A stretch of 64,000 nucleotides of DNA, from NCBI GenBank assembly GCA_963848035.1, contig CAWKCD010000001.1:3224001-3288000 (forward strand), given 5' to 3'. Position 1 is the stretch's first letter. The number at the start of each line of letters is the position of its first letter. The stretch comes from JAVVHH01 sp963848035. GTDB lineage: Bacteria; Pseudomonadota; Alphaproteobacteria; Acetobacterales; Acetobacteraceae. The position numbers and the translations under genes are program-made. Below the pieces are notes generated by a model that did no database searches, was not told the origin of the DNA, and saw only the letters and a program-made list of their open reading frames with translations. This document shows positions 28,156 to 36,767 of the stretch, piece after piece.

Positions 28156-29191
28156 CCAGACACTCGATGCGGCGGCGCTGCATGCGTCGGTGGTGACGAT
28201 CGATACGCATATCGACATCCCCTGGCCGACCGGGCCGGATGCGTTCACCGACGCGCCTCGGGGAAAAGGGGCGCGGCGGGTGGATCTGCCGAAGATGAAG
28301 CGGGGCGGGTTGGGTGCGGGGTGTTTCGCCGCCTACGTGCCGCAGGGGAAGCGGGATGCGGAGGGGTTCCGGGCGGCGCAGGAGCGGGCGCTCGGGATGC
28401 TCGATGCGATCAATGGGATGGGTCGGACCGAGGGCGACGTCTCGGCGCGGGTGACGGTGACGGCGGACGAGATCGAGGCGGCCCGGCGGGAGGGGGTGCT
28501 GGGGGTGATCCCTTGCGTGGAGAACGGGCATGCGATCGGGGAGGATCTTTCGCTGCTGGCGGTGTTCCGGGGGAAGGGGGCCCGGTATCTGACGCTGACG
28601 CATAACGGGCATAATCTGCTGGCGGATAGTTCCAATCCTCGGGGGGATCTGGGGGATGGGGAGACTTTGCACGGGGGGCTGTCGGGGTTTGGGCGGGAGG
28701 CGATCGGGGAGCTGAACCGGTTGGGGATGCTGGTGGACATCAGCCATGTGAGCCGGCAGGCGGCGTTGCAGGCGGCGATGTTGAGCAAGACGCCGGTCGT
28801 GGCGACGCATTCCTGCGTGCGGGCTTTGTGCGACGTGCCGCGGAATGTTGATGACCTGATGATGGATGCGATCCGGGATTGCGGGGGGATGGTGAACGTC
28901 ACGGCGGTGCCGAGCTTCGTGAAGAAGGGGGGGAAGTTTGCGGAGGTGACGGTTTCGGATTTCGTGGATCATCTGGAGTACATCGTGCGCCGGGTCGGGC
29001 TGGCGCATGCGGGGATCAGTTCGGATTTCGATGGCGGGGGCGGGTTCTCGGGGTGGGAGGACGCGGCGGATAGTCCGAACATCACGGCGGAGCTGGTTCG
29101 GCGGGGGCATGGGGTGGCGGAGGTGACGGCGTTGTGGGGCGGGAATTTCCTGCGGCTGCTGCGCCGGGCCGAGGAGGTTGCGCTTGGATAG
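28145..29191 (+). CDS. Membrane dipeptidase family protein (renal dipeptidase-like)
   Basis: 348-aa zinc dipeptidase family (M19). The metal site is VTIDTHIDIPW (HxD), with the bridging Glu in IPCVENGHAIG and histidines in VDISHVSRQAA and THSCVRALCDVPRNV; ISSDFDGGGG is near the end. No signal peptide is seen, so it is probably cytoplasmic. It starts with TTG, overlapping the BKACE gene by 11 bp. M19 enzymes hydrolyse dipeptides, including some with D-residues. Confidence 0.88.
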   Translation: MDFNQTLDAAALHASVVTIDTHIDIPWPTGPDAFTDAPRGKGARRVDLPKMKRGGLGAGCFAAYVPQGKRDAEGFRAAQERALGMLDAINGMGRTEGDVSARVTVTADEIEAARREGVLGVIPCVENGHAIGEDLSLLAVFRGKGARYLTLTHNGHNLLADSSNPRGDLGDGETLHGGLSGFGREAIGELNRLGMLVDISHVSRQAALQAAMLSKTPVVATHSCVRALCDVPRNVDDLMMDAIRDCGGMVNVTAVPSFVKKGGKFAEVTVSDFVDHLEYIVRRVGLAHAGISSDFDGGGGFSGWEDAADSPNITAELVRRGHGVAEVTALWGGNFLRLLRRAEEVALG

Positions 29192-29981
29192 GATGCCGTT
29201 GATGGGCCAGGGGACCTGGCACATGGGCGAGGATCGCGGGGCGCGCGCGAAGGAAGTCGCGGCGTTGCGGCTGGGGATCGAACTGGGGATGACCCTGATC
29301 GATACGGCCGAGATGTATGCGGATGGCGGGTCGGAAGAGGTGGTGGGGGAGGCGATCAAGGGGCGGCGGGAGCAGGTCTTCCTGGTGAGCAAGGTGTATC
29401 CGCACAATGCGAGCCGGACGGGGGTGCCGGCGGCTTGCGGGCGGAGCTTGAAGCGGATGGGGGTCGATGTGATCGACTTGTATCTGCTGCATTGGCCGGG
29501 GAGCACGCCGATCGAGGAGACGGCGGAGGCGTTCGAGCGGCTGCGGGAGGCGGGGAAGATCCGGCACTGGGGGGTGTCGAACTTCGACGTGGACGAGATG
29601 GAGACGGTGCCCGCGGGGTGCTTCACCAATCAGGTTCTGTACAATTTGGAGGCGCGGGGGGTGGAGTTCGATCTGTTGCCTTGGTCGCGGCGGAAGCGGA
29701 TGCCGGTGATGGCGTATTCGCCGGTGGGGCAGGGCGGGCGGCTGTTGAAGCATCGGGCGCTGGCGGAGGTGGGGGCGCGGCACGATGCGACGGCGGCGCA
29801 GATCGCGCTGGCTTGGACGATGCGCGAGGAGGGGGTGGTTGCGATCCCGAAGGCGTCGGATGCGGAGCATGTGCGGCAGAACGCGATGGTCCGGGGGATC
29901 GCGCTGACGGACGAGGATGTGGAGATGCTGGATGCGGCGTTTCCGCCGCCGACGCGCAAGCAGGGATTGGCAATGCTTTGA
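29184..29981 (+). CDS. Aldo/keto reductase
   Basis: About 265-aa NADPH-dependent reductase. Catalytic tetrad visible: Asp and Tyr in LIDTAEMYADGGSEEVVG, Lys in FLVSKVYPHNAS, His in YLLHWPGSTP; NADP-binding IPKASDAEHVRQNA near the end. The start is uncertain: TTG 29184 has GAGGAGG six bases upstream inside the dipeptidase gene, while an ATG at 29193 is also possible. Overlap suggests co-translation with the dipeptidase. Substrate unknown. Confidence 0.88.
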   Translation: MDRMPLMGQGTWHMGEDRGARAKEVAALRLGIELGMTLIDTAEMYADGGSEEVVGEAIKGRREQVFLVSKVYPHNASRTGVPAACGRSLKRMGVDVIDLYLLHWPGSTPIEETAEAFERLREAGKIRHWGVSNFDVDEMETVPAGCFTNQVLYNLEARGVEFDLLPWSRRKRMPVMAYSPVGQGGRLLKHRALAEVGARHDATAAQIALAWTMREEGVVAIPKASDAEHVRQNAMVRGIALTDEDVEMLDAAFPPPTRKQGLAML

Positions 29982-30003
29982 GGGCGTCGGCGGGGGCGGT
30001 TCG

Positions 30004-30050
30004 TGCCGCCCTGGACCGCCACGCCGCCACGAGGCGGCTCGCGATGACGG
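30004..30050 (+). repeat. REP-like dispersed repeat, copy 3
   Basis: GTGCCGCCCTGGACCGCCAC then GGCGGCTCGCGATGACGG, the variant form with an internal CCGCC/GGCGG arm pair. Lies between the convergent aldo-keto reductase and MFS genes. Confidence 0.75.
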
Positions 30051-30058
30051 GAGTGGGG

Positions 30059-31231
30059 TCAGGCTCGGGCGTGGCGGAGGCTTGGGCGGTCTAGGGCGTA
30101 GGAGATTGCCCAGATGGCGAGGCCGGTCAGGCTGAGGGCGAGGCCGACCCAGGCGGTGGAGGTCCAGCCGTAGCCGGCTGATATGGCCAAGCCGCCGAGG
30201 AAGGGGCCGAGGGCGTTGGCGGTGTTGAAGGCGGAGTGGTTGAGGGCGGCGGCGAGGGATTGGCCGTCACCGGCGACGTCCATGAGGCGGGCTTGGAGGA
30301 CGGCGCCGAGGCCGCCGGTGGCGCCGATGAGGAGGATGACGGGCAGGATCGACCAGAGGTGGGTCGAGGCGGCGGGGTAGATCGCGAGCATGACGGCGCT
30401 GAAGGCGAGGATGAGGCCGGCGGTCGGCATGAGGGCGCGGTCGGCGCCCCAGGCGCAGACGATGGTGCCGAGAGTCATGCCGATGCCGAAGAGGGCGAGG
30501 GCGACCGGGATCATGGCCGGGCTGGCGCCGGTGACTTCGAGCAGGGTGGAGGCGAGGTAGGTGTAGACGGCGAACATGCCGCCGAAGCCGATCGCCGCGG
30601 TGGCGAGGGTGAGCCAGACCTGCTTGCGGCGGAGGGCGTGGAGTTCGCGCAGGGGGCTGGCGTAGCGGTCGGGCTCGACGTGGGGGACGAAGCGGAGGAG
30701 GAGGATCGCGGTCGCGGCCGCGAGGGCGGCGACGATGACGAAGCCCCAGCGCCAGCCGAACCATTGGCCGACGATGTTGGCGGCAGGGACGCCGGCGATG
30801 GTGGCGGAGGTGAGGCCGAGCATCATGCGGCCGACGGCCTGGGTGCGTCGGGCGCGGGGGACGAGGGAGGCGGCGACGAGGGCGCCGATGCCGAAATAGG
30901 CGCCGTGGGGTAGGCCGCTCAGGAAGCGGCAGAGCAGCATGAGGCCGAAATTGGGGGCCAGGGCGGAAGCGGCATTGGCCAGGGCGAAGAAGGCCATGAG
31001 GCCGATGAGCAGGCGGCGATGGGGGAGGCGGGCGCCGGCGATGGCGATGGTGGGGGCGCCGATGACGACGCCGAGGGCGTAGGCGCTGATGGCGTGGCCG
31101 GCGGTGGGCTCGTCGACGCCGAGGCCGGTGGCAAGCTGCGGCAGGAGGCTCATCGAGGCGAACTCGGTGGTGCCGATCGCGAAGCCGCCGGCGGCGAGGG
31201 CGAGGAGGGCGAGGGCGGTCTTGTCAGGCAC
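30059..31231 (-). CDS. MFS transporter, DHA1/AraJ-type efflux
   Basis: 390-aa, 12-helix major facilitator. GTTEFASMSLLPQLATGLGV and GAPTIAIAGARLPHRRLLIG (loop 2-3) with LSGLPHGAYFGIGALVAASL resemble AraJ/arabinose-efflux-like members of the DHA1 group. Probable drug or sugar exporter of unknown substrate. The 278 bp upstream contain a sequence matching the phasin-region PhaR-type motif. Confidence 0.87.
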   Translation of the reverse strand: MPDKTALALLALAAGGFAIGTTEFASMSLLPQLATGLGVDEPTAGHAISAYALGVVIGAPTIAIAGARLPHRRLLIGLMAFFALANAASALAPNFGLMLLCRFLSGLPHGAYFGIGALVAASLVPRARRTQAVGRMMLGLTSATIAGVPAANIVGQWFGWRWGFVIVAALAAATAILLLRFVPHVEPDRYASPLRELHALRRKQVWLTLATAAIGFGGMFAVYTYLASTLLEVTGASPAMIPVALALFGIGMTLGTIVCAWGADRALMPTAGLILAFSAVMLAIYPAASTHLWSILPVILLIGATGGLGAVLQARLMDVAGDGQSLAAALNHSAFNTANALGPFLGGLAISAGYGWTSTAWVGLALSLTGLAIWAISYALDRPSLRHARA

Positions 31232-31360
31232 GGCGGGTCCTTTTCGCGGGAGGGCGCGCGGTCGTCGTCCGGCGATGGCCGGGCTTCCGATTGCGCAGCA
31301 CGCTTCCTCACGAGCGGTCGAGCTCGTGCCGGCTCACTCGGGGCGAGTTAAGCGCAGGTT

Positions 31361-31383
31361 CATGCTGCATTGCAACATGGCTG
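31361..31383. promoter_or_regulatory. Second copy of the phasin-region operator-like motif (TGC-ATT-GCA)
   Basis: TGCATTGCA at 31366-31374 inside an imperfect palindrome; the 23-bp block is 19/23 identical to 23296-23318. About 130 bp upstream of the MFS start. The rest of the 31232-31509 gap shows nothing recognisable. Confidence 0.4.
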
Positions 31384-31509
31384 GTGGGTGGGTGGCATGC
31401 GTCGGCGCGCGGCGCGCGATCGAGCGCGGCGCGGGCGCACCGGGGACGGGATTGGGGCTGGGGTTGTGTCGTGGTGGTGGATTATCGCCGCTTGGGGCTT
31501 TCGAGGGGG

Positions 31510-32106
31510 TCAGCCGTCGTCGGCGCAGGTCTCGAAAAGGCGGGATTCGAGGATGAAGGGGTCGTCGTCGTCTTCGTTGATGTCGTCGGTGTCGACGTCG
31601 ACGTAGATCGGGTGCGCGCGGGAATCGGCGGTTTTCGCGGGTGCGCGGACGAGGTCGCGGCGGATGTCGATGATTGCGGCGCCGAGCGTGCGGGTCGCGA
31701 TCTCGATGTCGGCTGCGAGATCGGTTGCGATGCCTAGCTCAGAAATCGGGAAGTGCTCGGGCGGGTCGAGGCGTTCTGGGCGCTCTGGGCGCTCCAGCTG
31801 TTCTGGGCGGAGGGCTCCGGTGTCGGGCGGGGTGGCGTCGCGGGGTGCGGTCTCGGCGGGTGCGGGCTGCAGGTGCGGCGCACGGGGCTCGGCGGAGCGG
31901 TCGCGGACGGTGAGGGGGTTGGCGGTGATGTGGCGGCCGAGGACCATGGTGCGACGCATGGCGCGGGAGAAACGCTCGTAGGCGTCGGCCTTGTGGGCGC
32001 CGAATTCCTTGGTGAGATCGCTGACCATCATGGCGCCGTTGTCGAGGAGGTCGGCAAGGAGCGCCTGGTAGTGGGCGTCTTGCGCGGCGGGGGTGGCGTA
32101 GGTCAT
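31510..32106 (-). CDS. Hypothetical acidic/proline-rich protein
   Basis: 198 aa; no family recognised. Residues 1-60 look helical (DAHYQALLADLLDNGAMMVS, then KADAYERFSRAMRRTMVLGR). Residues 65-115 are low-complexity Pro/Glu/Arg (ERPERPERLDPPEH), residues 120-155 helical again, and the C-terminus strongly acidic (DVDTDDINEDDDDPF). Soluble, no signal peptide. Divergent from the small secreted repeat protein, with 110 bp between them. Confidence 0.65.
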   Translation of the reverse strand: MTYATPAAQDAHYQALLADLLDNGAMMVSDLTKEFGAHKADAYERFSRAMRRTMVLGRHITANPLTVRDRSAEPRAPHLQPAPAETAPRDATPPDTGALRPEQLERPERPERLDPPEHFPISELGIATDLAADIEIATRTLGAAIIDIRRDLVRAPAKTADSRAHPIYVDVDTDDINEDDDDPFILESRLFETCADDG

Positions 32107-32216
32107 GGCGAGATAGAGGAATTTAGTCCTGGAGAAGTCAAGGGTTTCGATCGCGGTGATCGTGATCGAACCCGGCTGGCGCGGCGGCCGTTCGGGAGAC
32201 AGGAGGATTTTTCATC

Positions 32217-32516
32217 ATGTCTCAGACCAGAACATTCGCCCTCGTCCTGGCGCTGCTCGTCAGCAGCACGGCCGTTTACGCGCAGGTTGCGGGCGGCGGG
32301 AATACCGGGGCTTCGGTCGGCGCGGCGCCGGGGACTTCGATCGGCGGGAATGCGAGCAGCCAGTCGCTGGGGGCGGCGTCGGGGACGTCGGTGGGCAATT
32401 CGGGGGTCAGCAGCCGCTCGATGGGCGCGGCGCCGGGCACGTCGTTGGGGACGGGCGGGGCGAGCAGCCCGTCGCTCGGGGCGGCGCCGGGGACGGGAGT
32501 TGGCGTGCGTCCGTAG
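32217..32516 (+). CDS. Small secreted Gly/Ala/Ser repeat protein
   Basis: 99 aa. Residues 1-22 form a signal peptide (TFALVLALLVSSTAVYAQ). The mature 77 residues consist of about four imperfect 17-20-residue repeats built on GAAPGTSxG with intervening SSxSL, free of Cys and nearly free of charge, likely disordered. GGAGGA lies upstream of the ATG. Similar low-complexity exported proteins exist in related bacteria without known function. Confidence 0.7.
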   Translation: MSQTRTFALVLALLVSSTAVYAQVAGGGNTGASVGAAPGTSIGGNASSQSLGAASGTSVGNSGVSSRSMGAAPGTSLGTGGASSPSLGAAPGTGVGVRP

Positions 32517-32528
32517 TCCTTACGCTGT

Positions 32529-32651
32529 TGAAAAACCTCGCTGGTGGCCATCTGGCGGCGATTTCCTGTGCTTCGATGCTCACGAACTTGCGTTCGCTGC
32601 GCTTCGATGCTCGGGAATCACCGCCAGCTGACTCACCATCGAGGTTTTTCA
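32529..32651. repeat. 120-bp palindromic-ended repeat element, copy A
   Basis: Bounded by TGAAAAACCTCG (32529-32540) and its exact complement (32640-32651). Interior contains CTTCGATGCTC twice. Lies tail-to-tail between the secreted repeat protein and a membrane protein. A second copy is at 41608-41727. Could serve as a bidirectional terminator or be a MITE/REP-type element; no flanking duplication was identified. Confidence 0.75.
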
Positions 32652-32656
32652 GCGGC

Positions 32657-34120
32657 CTATGAGGGTGGGACGGGGTGGACTAGGGCTTGGGCGCGGGCGC
32701 GGAAGTAGTCGACTGGCGAGGTGGTCATTACGGTTTGGTAGGAGCCGTTCTGGGAGAGTTTGTAGAGCATCAGGCCGGCGTGGGCGGATATGACGCTGAG
32801 CAGGGCGGCGGCCGTGAGCGCGGGGGCGAAGCGGCCGGGGCGGGCTGCGACGCTGTTGCCGATGGCGTAGAGGGCGGCGAAGAGGACGAAGTCGAGTTCG
32901 GGGTAGAACTCCATCCGGTAGCGGTAGGCGGTGGCGATGGCCATCAGGATCGGCGGCCAGGCGGCGAGCAGGCCGAGGCCGGCGCAGGCGGCGCGGCGCT
33001 TGAAGGCGGGCGGCAGGCGGGACCAGGCGCCGGGGGCGCGGATGGCGGCGACGAGAAGCGCTAGGGGGAACAGGTCGGTCAGCAGGAGCGCGGCGGGCGG
33101 GAACTCGAAGACGTTGTAGAGCCGGTCGTGCGCTTCCTGGAACAAGAGGTGGCCGTCGGCGCCGGGGAGCAGCCAGGCGCCGAGGAAGTAATAATCGAGG
33201 CCGTAGAGGATGCGGCGGACATTGAACAGGCCGTATTGCGCTTCGCGGGGCAAGCGGTCGGGGAAGGTGTCGTTGAGGAGGTAGCCCGAATTGTCCATGA
33301 AGGTCAGCGGGTTGCCCCAGCGCTGCTGGTTGACGGCAGCGGCAGCGGCGGCGAAGGCCAGGATGATCGCGGCGGCGGGCCAGATGCGGCGCAGGATCAT
33401 GCGACGGCGATTGAAGTCCTCGAGGGCGAGGAGAAGCAGCAGCAGGCCGAGCCCGCCGCAGAGGCCGATGCCGAAGGTGACGCGGGTGATGATGGCCAGG
33501 CCGGCGCAGACCGCCATGCCGGCGAGGAGGCGGGTGGTGAAGACGCCGCCGACGAGGCCAATGAAGAGCAGGAGGAGGAAGAGGGCGGCCTCGGCCTCGG
33601 CCCAGAAGATGACTTCCTGGTAGATCGAGGGGCGGAGATGGCCGATGCCGGAGCCGCCGAAGGCGAGATAGAGCCAGGCGAGCGGCAGGGCGACCGAGAA
33701 GAGCGGGTTGCTGGCGCGGGCGCGGGCGATGACGATGGTGGTCTGGAATTTGAAGAGGACGGAGAGGAAGGCGGCGACGAAGCAGGAGAGGACGGTGACG
33801 TCGATGTCGAGGCCGTTGGGGATGAAGAGGAGCGGCAGGCGGACGAGGGCGCAAAAGATGCCCCAGTAGGAGTAGATCCGGCCGTCACGGCCGAAGCCTT
33901 CGTATTGGACGGCGGCCGGGTCGACATCGAACTGCGCGTGCAGCAGGTGTTCGAGCATGCTGTTGAAGGTGAGGCCGAGCTTCATGGGCTGGACTGGGTT
34001 CAGGTGCCCGTCGGTGAGGATGGTGAATTGGAGGATCGCGTAGGCGGCGGCGGTGAGCGCGAGCAGGAGGGTGCGCGGGCTGGCCCCGGTGACGCGGGCG
34101 ATGAGGACGAGGGCGGGCAA
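32657..34120 (-). CDS. Polytopic membrane protein of unknown function
   Basis: 487 aa with about ten hydrophobic helices, among them LLLALTAAAYAILQFTILT, VAAFLSVLFKFQTTIVIARA, AALFLLLLFIGLVGGVF and AAIILAFAAAAAAVN. The arrangement resembles GT-C-type or O-antigen-ligase-like membrane proteins, but no catalytic motif was recognised. Starts with TTG at 34120 after a GGAG-like site. Its stop lies 5 bp from the repeat element. Confidence 0.7.
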   Translation of the reverse strand: MPALVLIARVTGASPRTLLLALTAAAYAILQFTILTDGHLNPVQPMKLGLTFNSMLEHLLHAQFDVDPAAVQYEGFGRDGRIYSYWGIFCALVRLPLLFIPNGLDIDVTVLSCFVAAFLSVLFKFQTTIVIARARASNPLFSVALPLAWLYLAFGGSGIGHLRPSIYQEVIFWAEAEAALFLLLLFIGLVGGVFTTRLLAGMAVCAGLAIITRVTFGIGLCGGLGLLLLLLALEDFNRRRMILRRIWPAAAIILAFAAAAAAVNQQRWGNPLTFMDNSGYLLNDTFPDRLPREAQYGLFNVRRILYGLDYYFLGAWLLPGADGHLLFQEAHDRLYNVFEFPPAALLLTDLFPLALLVAAIRAPGAWSRLPPAFKRRAACAGLGLLAAWPPILMAIATAYRYRMEFYPELDFVLFAALYAIGNSVAARPGRFAPALTAAALLSVISAHAGLMLYKLSQNGSYQTVMTTSPVDYFRARAQALVHPVPPS

Positions 34121-34241
34121 CAGGCGTCTCCGGACTGAGGCGAACTATTTCGGCCGTCTCAGTCTCGGAGAGATTGTAAAAGATTGGATTAACGGGCGGT
34201 CGTGCTTGCGGCGTGGCGAGGCCGAGTGGCGCGGATGGTGC

Positions 34242-34286
34242 TTGCCGCTCTGGATGGCCGCGTCGCTGCGCTCCTCGCCATGACGA
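34242..34286 (+). repeat. REP-like dispersed repeat, copy 4
   Basis: TTGCCGCTCTGGATGGCCGC then GCGCTCCTCGCCATGACG, in the 176-bp gap between the membrane protein start and the gamma-glutamyltransferase stop. Confidence 0.7.
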
Positions 34287-34296
34287 TCGGGTGGGA

Positions 34297-36066
34297 TTAG
34301 CGGCCGGCGGCGTAGCCTTGCATGCCGCGGGGATTGGCGCCGGCGTGGAGGATGCCGTTCGCGGTGGTGGCGGCGCTGAGGCGGCCTTCGGACCAGTCTT
34401 CGCCGAGTTCGGCCAGGTGGCCGCGGGCTTGGAGGGCTTCGAGGGTGCGGGTGCCGAGGCGGCCTTCGAGGACGAGTTTGCCAGGGCGGGCGATGCGGGG
34501 CCAGAACGAGCTGGGCCAGTGCTCGGTGTGGAAGCTGGGCATGTCGATGGCGGCCTGGATGCCGAGGCGGTGGTGGACCATGCGGAGGAAGAAGGTAAGG
34601 GACCATTGGTCCTGCTGCTCGCCACCGGGGGTGCCGAAGGCCATCCAGGGTTGGCCGTCGCGGAGGGCGAAGCTGGGGGAGAGGGTGGTGCGGGGGCGCT
34701 TGCCGGGTCGGAGGCTGAGGGGGAGGCCTTCTTTCAGCCAGAACATCTGGCCGCGGGTGCCCATCGGGAAGCCGAGGCCGGGGACGACGGGGCTGGATTG
34801 GAGCCAGCCGCCGGAGGGGGTGGCGCTGACCATGTTGCCCCAGCGGTCGATGACGTCGATGTGGACGGTGTCGGCGCCGATGACGCCGAGGCGGGAGACG
34901 GTGGGCTCGCCGATCCCTGGGGCTTCGGTGAGGCGGGCGGCGCGGGATGCGGCGTCGTGGTCGACCCAGATGGTGCGGCCGGGGATCTTGCCGGGGCGGA
35001 GGTCCATGGAGGCGTGGTCGGTGATGAGGGTGCGGCGTTGGGCGTTGTAGTCGTCTGACAGGAGGGTGTTGAGGGGGACGTCGGGGACGTCGCCGTAATA
35101 GGCCTCGCGGTCGGCGTAGGCGAGTTTGGCGGCTTCGGTGATGGTGTGGATGAAGTCGGGGCCGGTGGGGTCCATGGCGCCGATGTCGAAGCCCTTCAGG
35201 AGGGCGAGCTGCTGGAGGAAGACAGGGCCTTGGCTCCAGGGGCCGCATTTGAGGACGGTGTGGCCGTGGTAGTCGTAGGCGACGGGGTCTTCGACGGTGG
35301 GGTGCCAGTCGGCGAAGTCCTGGGCGGTGAGGAAGCCGCGGTGGCGGCGGCCGGAGGCGTCGAGCATGGGCTCGGCGGCGAAGAATTTGCCGACGGTTTC
35401 GGCGACGAAACCTTGATACCAGGCGCGGTCGGCGGCCTCGATGCGGGCTTCGCGGTTGGGGCCGACGGCTTCCTTGCAGATGCGTTCGTAGGTGTCGGCG
35501 ATGGCGGGGTTGCGGAAGAGTTTGTCGGGTTCGGGGGTGCGGCCGCCGGGGAGGAAGACTTCGGCGCTGCTGGGCCATTCGGCTTCGAAGAGGGGGCGGA
35601 CGGTTTCGATGGTGGCGGGGATGCGCGGGACGAGGTGGACGCCGTAGCGGGCGTAGCCGATGGCGTAGGCGAGGATCTCGGGGAGTTCCCAGGTGCCCCA
35701 GTCGCGCAGCAGGCGGCACCAGGCGCCGAAGGCGCCGGGGACGACGGCGGGGAGCAGGCCGGTGCCGGGGATGAGGTCGAGGCCGAGGGCGAAGAAGGCT
35801 TCGAGGGTGGCGGCTTGGGGGGCGGTGCCTTGGCCGCAGAGGACGTGTTGGGAATTGGTGGTGGCGCTGTGGAGGATGATGGGGGCGTCGCCGCCGGGTC
35901 CGTTGAGGTGGGGTTCGGCGAGTTGGAGGGTGAAGGCGGTGGCGCAGGCGGCGTCGAAGGCGTTGCCGCCGCGCTCGAGGACGGACATGCCGACGGCGGT
36001 CGCGAGCCAGTGGGTGGTGGCGACGACACCGAAGGTGCCGGCGATTTCTGGCCGCGTGGTGAACAT
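34297..36066 (-). CDS. Gamma-glutamyltransferase family protein
   Basis: 589-aa Ntn-hydrolase. The precursor cleaves itself before the catalytic Thr, here in GADTVHIDVIDRWGNMVSAT. Other family marks are ATTHWLATAVGMSVLERGGN and GGNAFDAACATAFTLQLAEP at the N-terminus, LNGPGGDAPIILH, and the late FGTPGGEQQDQWSLTFFL. No signal peptide is seen, as in the GGT-like cytoplasmic group whose donors (glutathione, gamma-glutamyl amides, or cephalosporin-type acyl groups) differ. Divergent from the PhnN-like gene. Confidence 0.88.
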   Translation of the reverse strand: MFTTRPEIAGTFGVVATTHWLATAVGMSVLERGGNAFDAACATAFTLQLAEPHLNGPGGDAPIILHSATTNSQHVLCGQGTAPQAATLEAFFALGLDLIPGTGLLPAVVPGAFGAWCRLLRDWGTWELPEILAYAIGYARYGVHLVPRIPATIETVRPLFEAEWPSSAEVFLPGGRTPEPDKLFRNPAIADTYERICKEAVGPNREARIEAADRAWYQGFVAETVGKFFAAEPMLDASGRRHRGFLTAQDFADWHPTVEDPVAYDYHGHTVLKCGPWSQGPVFLQQLALLKGFDIGAMDPTGPDFIHTITEAAKLAYADREAYYGDVPDVPLNTLLSDDYNAQRRTLITDHASMDLRPGKIPGRTIWVDHDAASRAARLTEAPGIGEPTVSRLGVIGADTVHIDVIDRWGNMVSATPSGGWLQSSPVVPGLGFPMGTRGQMFWLKEGLPLSLRPGKRPRTTLSPSFALRDGQPWMAFGTPGGEQQDQWSLTFFLRMVHHRLGIQAAIDMPSFHTEHWPSSFWPRIARPGKLVLEGRLGTRTLEALQARGHLAELGEDWSEGRLSAATTANGILHAGANPRGMQGYAAGR

Positions 36067-36143
36067 GGGGGCGGAGTCTCCGGGTTGCGTTCGGCCTAGC
36101 CTATGCGCAGTGTCCGGCCGGGTAAAACTGGAGGGCTTGGGCG

Positions 36144-36698
36144 TTGCTGATCCTGGTGGTGGGGCCGTCGGGGGCGGGGAAGGACACGCTGCTGAATGGG
36201 GCGCGGGAGGCGTTGGGAGAGCACTCGACGATGCGGTTCGTGCGGCGGGTGATCACGCGTCCGGGGGATATGGGCGAGGAGGCGCATGAGAGCGTCAGCG
36301 AGCAGGAATTCGAGCTGCGGGAGCAGGTGGGGGATTTCGCGCTGAGCTGGCGGGCGCATGGGCTGCGGTATGGGATCCCGAGCGATATCTCGATGGATCT
36401 GGCGCAGGGGCGGGTGGTGATCGCGAACGTGTCACGGGCGGTGGTGGCCGAGGCGGCGGCGCGGTTTCCGGTTGCCGTGATCGAGGTGACGGCGCCGCCG
36501 GCGGTGTTGGCGGCGCGGCTGGCGGAGCGGGGGCGGGAGTCGGCGGACGACGTGGCGCGACGGTTGGCGCGGGATATCGAGCTGCCGTTGCCGGTGACGC
36601 GGGTGACAGTGGTGAATGACGGGACGCGGGAGGCGGGGGTTTCGCGGTTGTTGGATGCGATCAGAGAGGCGGCGGGGTTGGATGCTGTCGACGGATAG
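36144..36698 (+). CDS. phnN: PhnN-like ribose 1,5-bisphosphate phosphokinase
   Basis: 184-aa guanylate-kinase-fold enzyme; Walker A loop VVGPSGAGKDTLLNGAREAL near residue 6, RRVITRPGDMGEEAHESVSE and LAERGRESADDVARRLAR fit PhnN, which makes PRPP in phosphonate breakdown. The rest of the phn cluster is not in this window, so it is a lone copy or the operon is elsewhere. TTG start; no upstream ATG available. Confidence 0.85.
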   Translation: MLILVVGPSGAGKDTLLNGAREALGEHSTMRFVRRVITRPGDMGEEAHESVSEQEFELREQVGDFALSWRAHGLRYGIPSDISMDLAQGRVVIANVSRAVVAEAAARFPVAVIEVTAPPAVLAARLAERGRESADDVARRLARDIELPLPVTRVTVVNDGTREAGVSRLLDAIREAAGLDAVDG

Positions 36699-36717
36699 GG
36701 CGGTTCTGGTGGGAAGG

Positions 36718-36752
36718 CCCTCACCCTTGCCCCCTTCCGGAGGGAGAGGGTG
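36718..36752 (+). repeat. CCCTCACCC/GGGAGAGGG-type repeat, copy 1
   Basis: CCCTCACCCTTG followed by CCCTTCCGGAGGGAGAGGG, with a short internal hairpin. Related to the copy at 63615-63650. Sits just upstream of the ABC exporter start. Confidence 0.6.
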
Positions 36753-36767
36753 AAGGGGGAGAAGCGG

